From Sphagnum compactum (taxonomy: Eukaryota > Bryophyta > Sphagnopsida > Sphagnales), in the NCBI GenBank assembly GCA_965153455.1, contig OZ234494.1:22258001-22322000 (forward strand): a stretch of 64,000 nucleotides of DNA. The letters run 5' to 3'. Made by a program: the position numbers and the translations under genes. The notes beneath the pieces were generated by a model that was given only the letters and a program-made list of their open reading frames with translations, was not told the origin of the DNA and made no database searches. Position 1 is the first letter of the stretch, and every line of letters starts with the position of its first letter. Positions 57,900 through 64,000 of the stretch are shown one piece after another.

Positions 57900-60205
57900 T
57901 AGGTTTGAGCTTGGTTTTTCAAAATTTTAAACCAATGGTTTCAATTTTGGAATTTTCTTTGAAATTCAAGAACCTTTGGGCTCGATTCAAAAATAGGGTT
58001 TAATTCCACATGCACAATAACATTTCCTAATGCTAAAAAATTTATAAGTAATGGAGTTTCAAAACAAGTTAAAATGGAAAATTGTGAAGGTACAATAAAT
58101 AAAACTAACCACTTACTTATAAAATTTAACCTAATTGTTGACTTTAAAAAAACTTGAACATGTGTTTCCTTTAAAAACTTGAATTTGTTTTCAGAAGTTT
58201 ATTTTTGAGCATTTGATTTCAATTTGAACAAAGGGTTAGTTCCATGGTTCAATCCTTGTGATGGTTCAACCAAAAGGGTGTTGGGTGATGTCCAAGTCAA
58301 AACAACTTGAACCCCCAAGTTTAACACTTCAAACTAGGGAACTTGCCAACATTGGAATAAACCAAGATTGTGTTGATGACCATTGTTAGAGTGGTATAGG
58401 AAGGGCACATGATGTTAGTACACTTTGCTCATGAAATTAGAATCTAGAGGTTAAGAAACTTACACTTTGATTTTTTAAAAATAACAAATCATGTATGTTT
58501 TGTTTTGTAACAAATGAATAAAGAAAGAAGGGATAACTTAAAGTGTTTTAAGTAATCTTAAGCATATATGATGAAGCATATATATATTGAAATTATGGCT
58601 TGATTTTGAATCAAACGAAGTTTGGTAAGAAGACAAGTTATTATGTTGGTGGGTTCTATGTAATTTTAATGCCCCCAACACTAGTTTCCATGTTTATCAT
58701 TATAGTTTTCTAGTCAACTGACATGCATTTTATGCCATGAAATTTGTGTGGTGTGAATTTTTTTTTTCAAAGAAAGAATTGCCAAGTAGGGGTTGGATAT
58801 GTGGACCTTGATTGATGGTTCTCAAAAAAAAAAGAATTTGATTTGACTTGGAACTTCAATTTGCAAAAAATCAAAGAAATGGTCAAAGAACCTATTTCAA
58901 ATTGATCGTTATTTGTAGTTTCATAAAAAAAAACATATATATATATTTTTTTTCAAAAACCCACAAACAAATATTATTTTATAAGAGTGCCCAATTTTGA
59001 CAAGGTTGAGGTCCCCCAAGCCTTGATTTAAAAATTTGGGAAACATGAGGACTCCTAATTCCCAAGTGGGTCTACTTCCAAGAGTGTTAAATCCCTTGCA
59101 CTCTTTCATACTTGTAGTGTGTTTGAGGCAATGGAAGCTTTATTTTCACTTTTGGCCAATTTCGCTTGTCATGCCACAACTTTTGGTCGTGCACTCAAAG
59201 CTAATGTTGTGATATACTAGGTTTATGGGATGGAAACTAACTAGTTTGTTAGTTAGTTATGAAATGTTATGTTCTATAAAAACAAAACAATAGTTTGTGA
59301 AGTATATCATTTATCACATTAAACACAATAACATATTTGGGTTTTGCATTGTTTCACACTACTAATGATGACAATTTTTTTTTCTTTTTTTAATATTTTC
59401 ATGTATGGTTCCAATGGTTCATCATTATTTATGCCAATTTCAAATTTAATTTGATCTGAATTAATATAAATATCATGGACAATGAAAATACACATGTTAA
59501 TTTGTTTTTTCATTTCGATGTCGGTAACTTGATTGGTGGGTGGGTGAGTGGGGGAGATGGGCGGGGGGGGGGGGGGAATGAAGTCATTATTAGGATAAGA
59601 GGTAATTATTAAGAAAGGACTCAAATAGGTAGGCTTGAAGATAACAGTATGATAGATTCCAAAACATCACCCATATAGCATTTCCTCAAAATTTCTCATT
59701 GCTAAAATTCATATTAAAAATATCCAATTACATCACAATTGTGCATCACATCACCATGGCCGGAGGATGGAAATTCCAAACATCACACCAATTAAAACTT
59801 CAAAATATGATAAACAAAGCTTGAAATTAAATTCAATCGCAAACACATCATTTAAAATATTTTATATTCACACAAGCTCAAAGTATGTCCTCACATATAT
59901 TAATCAATAAATTTTTTGTCACACACCTTTCTAATGCCTTACCCTACCTATTTCTATTCAATGATTCATAGCCATCATGAATCATCATTTTAATCTCAGG
60001 AGACACCCACTTAATAAACAAATGTTTTAAGTTTCAACTTTTAAAGAAACTAAATCTAGGAACACAACCATAAGTTCCCCGAAATTGAGAATGACAATCA
60101 AAATGTAGGATGAGATAGTGCTAAAGGAATATACATAAGAAGGAAACTCAAATTTCCTCCTTAACCTAGGATGATTTGAGTTTCCCATGATCTCTTGTGT
60201 TTTGC
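57900..60205. other. AT-rich intergenic DNA
   Basis: A (TA)n tract lies at 58935-58948 and a poly(G) run of about 14 bases at 59562-59576. No coding signal. Confidence 0.5.
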
Positions 60206-60209
60206 AAAC

Positions 60210-61330
60210 CTAGGTGTTTATTTAAGGGCCTATTTATTATGTTATTGTATATATAAAGGGATTTAGGAATTACACAAGACCTATTTAAGGGGTTAGCGAA
60301 GGATTTTTTAAATTAATAGATACTTAAGAATTATTTAGGAGTTACTTAGGGCCTATTTTAAAAAATTTGAATGATACATTTAAAAGTGTACCTAAGTTAT
60401 GAGATACCTAAAGACTATTTAGGGAACTATTTAAGGTTTTATTTAGGGAGTTCAATGAGACAATTGAAGTCTTGCCTAAGTTATGGATACCCAAGGGTTA
60501 CTTAAAGCCTACCTAGGGGACTACATTAAGGCCTACCTAGAAGGCTATATATAAAGACACCTAGGGGCTTATTTAGTTTATGGGATACTTAAAAGCTACT
60601 TAAGGGATTACTTAAGACCTATTTGGGGCCTATCTAGGGAAACACCTAGAGGCCTACCTAGGTTATGGGATACCTAAAGGTAGGGGGTTACACAAAACCT
60701 CTACATAATTTTTAAGTATTCCCTTAGGTAGCTCTTAAATAATCCTCCTGTAGTCCCATAAGTAGGCCCCTAAATATCCACTAACTTGGGAAGTTCTTAG
60801 GTAGTCTCCTAAATAGTCCTTACATAATCCTTAAATAGCTCTAAAAGTAACCCCCTAAATATCCCTTAATTTATAAAATTTCTAGGTAGTCTCTCAAATA
60901 GACTCTATGTAACCCCTTAAATAATCCCTAGATATCTTTTAACAAAGGTAGGCCCTTAGATAGTTCCTAAATATTCTCCTAGCCAACCCCCTAGGTAACC
61001 TTTAAATAGTCCTTAGGTATCCCCTAAATAGTCTCTTATGTAATTCCATAAATAGCCCCTAGCTAACCTCTAACTTGAACTTAGGAAGTCCTTTACAGCC
61101 CCTAAGTAGACGCTATGAAACCTTTTAAATAACCCCTAGAGAACCCTTAAAATGACTTTATACAACCCCCCATTTAGGCTTTTGATAGCCCCTAAGTAAG
61201 AAACTCATGGATAAATGGGTAGGTAGCCCATAAATAGATAGGTAGCTTTTGAATAGTAGGTAGGTGGGCTATGGGTAGGTAGCTAGCCCATGTAGGTAAG
61301 TAGGCCTAATTTAATTAAGCATCTACTAGG
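60210..61330. repeat. 1.1-kb degenerate CCTAAATA/TATTTAGG array with strand switch
   Basis: From about 60215 to 60690 the plus strand is filled with TATTTAGGG, TACTTAAGG, GGCCTA and CCTAGGGG words at roughly 11-24 base spacing. From about 60705 to 61200 the complementary words dominate (CCCTTAGGTAG, CCTAAATAGTCC, CCCCTAAATA), so the halves are approximate reverse complements. A TAGG-type stretch (61215-61320) closes the region. Confidence 0.7.
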
Positions 61331-64000
61331 TAGTTAGTTCCCTTTGTTTAATGTAAGTAGATCATAGTGTGATTAGAAAAGTGATTATGATGATAATCAC
61401 TTTTTAAAACTTCATCTTTAGTTTTGCATCTTTAGTTTTGAGGATTGATCCTCACTTTGTTAGACCTTAATTTTATCAGATGTCTCTGAAGAGACTTGCT
61501 AGACCTTAAGGATAGCTTGAAATGGGAGGATGATGAGCGGGTACAGTTGGGATCAAAGTGAGGTCCAAACTAAGGATTATTATACGGATAGCTTTATTAT
61601 CAAGTTACATGTTCATTGATTTTGAAGTTTTTTGAAACCCCGGAAGAAGTTTCATTGCAAAATCAAATAACCCACCCCAACACTACTATGTACAAACCTC
61701 AAGTCTGCAATTTGGAAAAGCTACACAGATGGTGAACATGGTGACTGCAAGCTTCTATGGATGAGAGCTTTTCTTTTTGTACTGTCAGCCTGACAAATTG
61801 CCTATCTGATGGGGGACTGGGGGAGTCCTCTTATGAAGCCTGTGACTTGGACTCAGTCACACAATGTGGCTGAGTTTGACTTCCTCCTGACACCAACTGT
61901 GTGGTACATGAAATCTCTGTTCACTGCAATATAACACCTACCCCATCCAGTCTTGCCAAAGATTGCAGGTAAACACAAATATGGTTCAAGTTGTTGCTTG
62001 CTGGTTTAGTGTTGTTGTCCAGATGTCCATTTGAATGTATTTTTCAGGTTTCCTTACTTAACCTTAAGACAACACGGATTGATCGTTTCTAAATTCTTAA
62101 CACTATTATTAAAGAAAAAGTTTCGTAACTGAATACGGATTTGAGCGCCACGAGCAATCTGTTACTTTGCAACCAACAGCATATGAATAGGTGCTTACTA
62201 GTGTGAGGAACTATTAGGTGACTAGTTTGTGGAAATAGAAATAAAATCTGACAAACCAAGAGTTCTAGCATTGGGTGTGTGCAATTTTTAAAATTTCAAT
62301 TTAATCTTGAATTTTACTGAAATGTTTCATTAATGTGCAAGCTAGCTTTGGTGGACACATTGGATCCCATATTAACTCTGACTTTGGTCTCTGGAAGCTG
62401 AAATGGTCTGGGGATAAGTGGCAATGCCACCGAATGTCCTAAGACCTTACAGCCCAAAAGACAGTTCCCAGGATGTCAAATCATTTGTTTTCTATGCTTC
62501 AAGAAAACTGAACAGGGATTAACCCAAGAAATGGGTAGTCTTCATGAAGTTGGGGGTTTAGATACGTCCATTAAATATTCTACATTCATATTGGTACTTA
62601 ATTCCATTTATTTAAGAGACTAAATATACTACTATTATCATGACCAGGTTTACATCATCATTATTTAAATTATTTTTTTTGCGGTTTCAAACTTTTGTCA
62701 AACTTTCCAAACTTTTAGCAATTTTATTTGAATTTGCATCAAATTTTTCCCCAAAAAGCTCCAAGTTTTTTCTCACTATAGTGTGAAAATTGGCGAAAAC
62801 AAAAAAACAGAGATCATTAATGAGGGTTGGTCCATAGCTTTGAGACACTGCCATGTTTGTCTCTAAATGTCTGTAGCTTGTCTTCTTCCACCTTGGAATG
62901 GGTTGGATTGGAACATCAGCTTGGAAGCTGCAAACTGAAATCTCTGCTCAATTCTTCTTGCTCTGGCCCATTCAAGTGCATACCAACATTTCAACATCAG
63001 TTTAACATGATCTTGAAGCACAGGGGGAGGAGTGCCTATCACTTACATGTTATATTGGGTCAAGGACAAGCTGGTCTACTAATGGTTTGCATAGTGAATT
63101 TGCAATCAGCCAGAAAATTTAAACCTGTAAAAATAATGCACAAAAAAGTGTCATTCAACCAACTTGTCTGTTGCAGACTGTAGAAAATTCTTTTGAGTCA
63201 CAATAATTTGTTTACCCTGAACAGATGTGTGCAGACAGACTCCCACACTTTCAAAACTCTACTACTTGTTGCCTTCAGTTTCTGAGTGGGTTGTCAATCA
63301 GTGCGCGAAAATCGGTAGCTTAATAATAACAATGTACAAAAGTCCTGAATGGTGTTCTGGAGAATGCACTGGCAATCGATGAAGAAGTACCTGGAAGTGG
63401 GCAGAATGACCTTGCACCAGTTCTGGGAATGAGGGCCCAGCAGCATTAGGCGGGATTGAAGTCGATCGAGTGTGGCACTCAAGCACCTGAGTTGCGCCTC
63501 AGCACCTGAGTGTGCCATGCAGGATGGATGATGATGCGTTACTCTTTTTGGGTGATTTTTGATTCGTCAAAAATCCTGTTAACTGAAATTTTCCTTGTGT
63601 CGGATTGCTTGCAACTTTTGACTTGTTTCCTAGACATGTTGTAATGTTGGATCAACGATTTTGTGGTCAATCTGGTCAAACCAAGTGATTATTATCAACT
63701 ATTCAATGTCCATGTCAATTGAGGTGCAAACAATTGTTCATTATTTTGAACAATTGTATTGTGCAAATTTTTGAAACAAAATTTATGAATTGTATCTAAC
63801 TATTTACAAATGATATGTGGTTTCAAGCCTATAAATATGGCTCCACCACCAAATTAAGGGTTTTTATTTTCTATTGTACTTTTAGCAACAACAAATTGGT
63901 GGTATGGGAAGCCAACTATGGAACTTTTTAATTTGTGCATCTTTAACCACAAGTGTGGTGTAAAGTTCAAGAGTTAAAATAGTTTTACACCAAAGGAAAA
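61331..64000. other. Intergenic DNA, no gene established
   Basis: The 61.7-63.5 kb part is less AT-rich and has gene-like texture, but I recognise no protein. On the minus strand a frame from 63518 begins with 37 codons (AEAQLRCLSATLDRLQSRL...) ending at a possible donor CAAG|GTCATT near 63408; it could be a first exon of an unidentified gene. The plus-strand frame 62827-63183 lacks an ATG start and known motifs. Confidence 0.35.

Noticed and set aside
62827-63183. 118-codon frame on the plus strand
   Set aside because: It lacks an ATG at its start and shows no motif; nearby texture suggests that, if anything, a minus-strand exon is more plausible.

Overview
The window reads as nuclear DNA of a land plant with a large, gene-poor, repeat-rich genome. 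Four protein-coding genes have homologues typical of plants, the introns follow GT-AG rules, most intergenic DNA is AT-rich, and long tracts are decayed transposons and simple repeats. The transposon remnants (a Ty3/gypsy element whose integrase tail carries a PHD finger, and a Mutator-like element with a SWIM domain) resemble families I associate with seed-free plants. A fern or another non-angiosperm is my guess, but the sequence alone does not prove it. There is no sign of bacterial, plastid or mitochondrial gene organisation.

Layout. 1.4-3.5 kb: a two-exon LCAT-like phospholipase/acyltransferase gene on the minus strand, with a paired G-box about 1 kb upstream. 5.1-5.25 kb: a small imperfect hairpin. 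7.2-14.9 kb: a heavily broken Ty3/gypsy retrotransposon (gag zinc knuckle, protease-like remnant, reverse transcriptase, RNase H, integrase core and C-terminus, PHD finger). Other repeats are nested in it at 8.75-10.5 kb: an LTR-like fragment, a 114-bp foldback element, a SINE-like head and a 36-bp minisatellite. 19.05-21.8 kb: a six-exon MGST3-like MAPEG gene on the minus strand, with a ten-copy minisatellite in its first intron. 23.95-26.55 kb: a decayed Mutator-like transposase. 26.5-41 kb: mostly AT-rich intergenic DNA with short tandem duplications and one GC-rich, promoter-like island at 34.0-34.6 kb. 41.2-45.0 kb: a seven-exon DRE2/anamorsin (CIAPIN1) gene on the plus strand. 45-50.5 kb: intergenic DNA with several minisatellites and a second copy of the LTR-like fragment. 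50.6-53.9 kb: a group-F type protein phosphatase 2C gene on the plus strand whose whole coding sequence lies in one exon behind a leader intron. 54-64 kb: no recognisable gene; the notable feature is a 1.1-kb degenerate CCTAAATA-type array that switches strand at its centre.

The genes are not functionally linked. They are single housekeeping or stress-type plant genes: lipid hydrolysis, glutathione/peroxide metabolism in membranes, cytosolic Fe-S cluster assembly, and protein dephosphorylation. Exon boundaries were derived by hand from reading phase, splice signals and family alignment from memory; those of MGST3 and DRE2 are phase-consistent throughout. No previously undescribed multi-gene system was found. 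The most unusual items are the PHD-tailed integrase, the higher-order repeat inside MGST3 intron 1, and the mirror-like CCTAAATA array.
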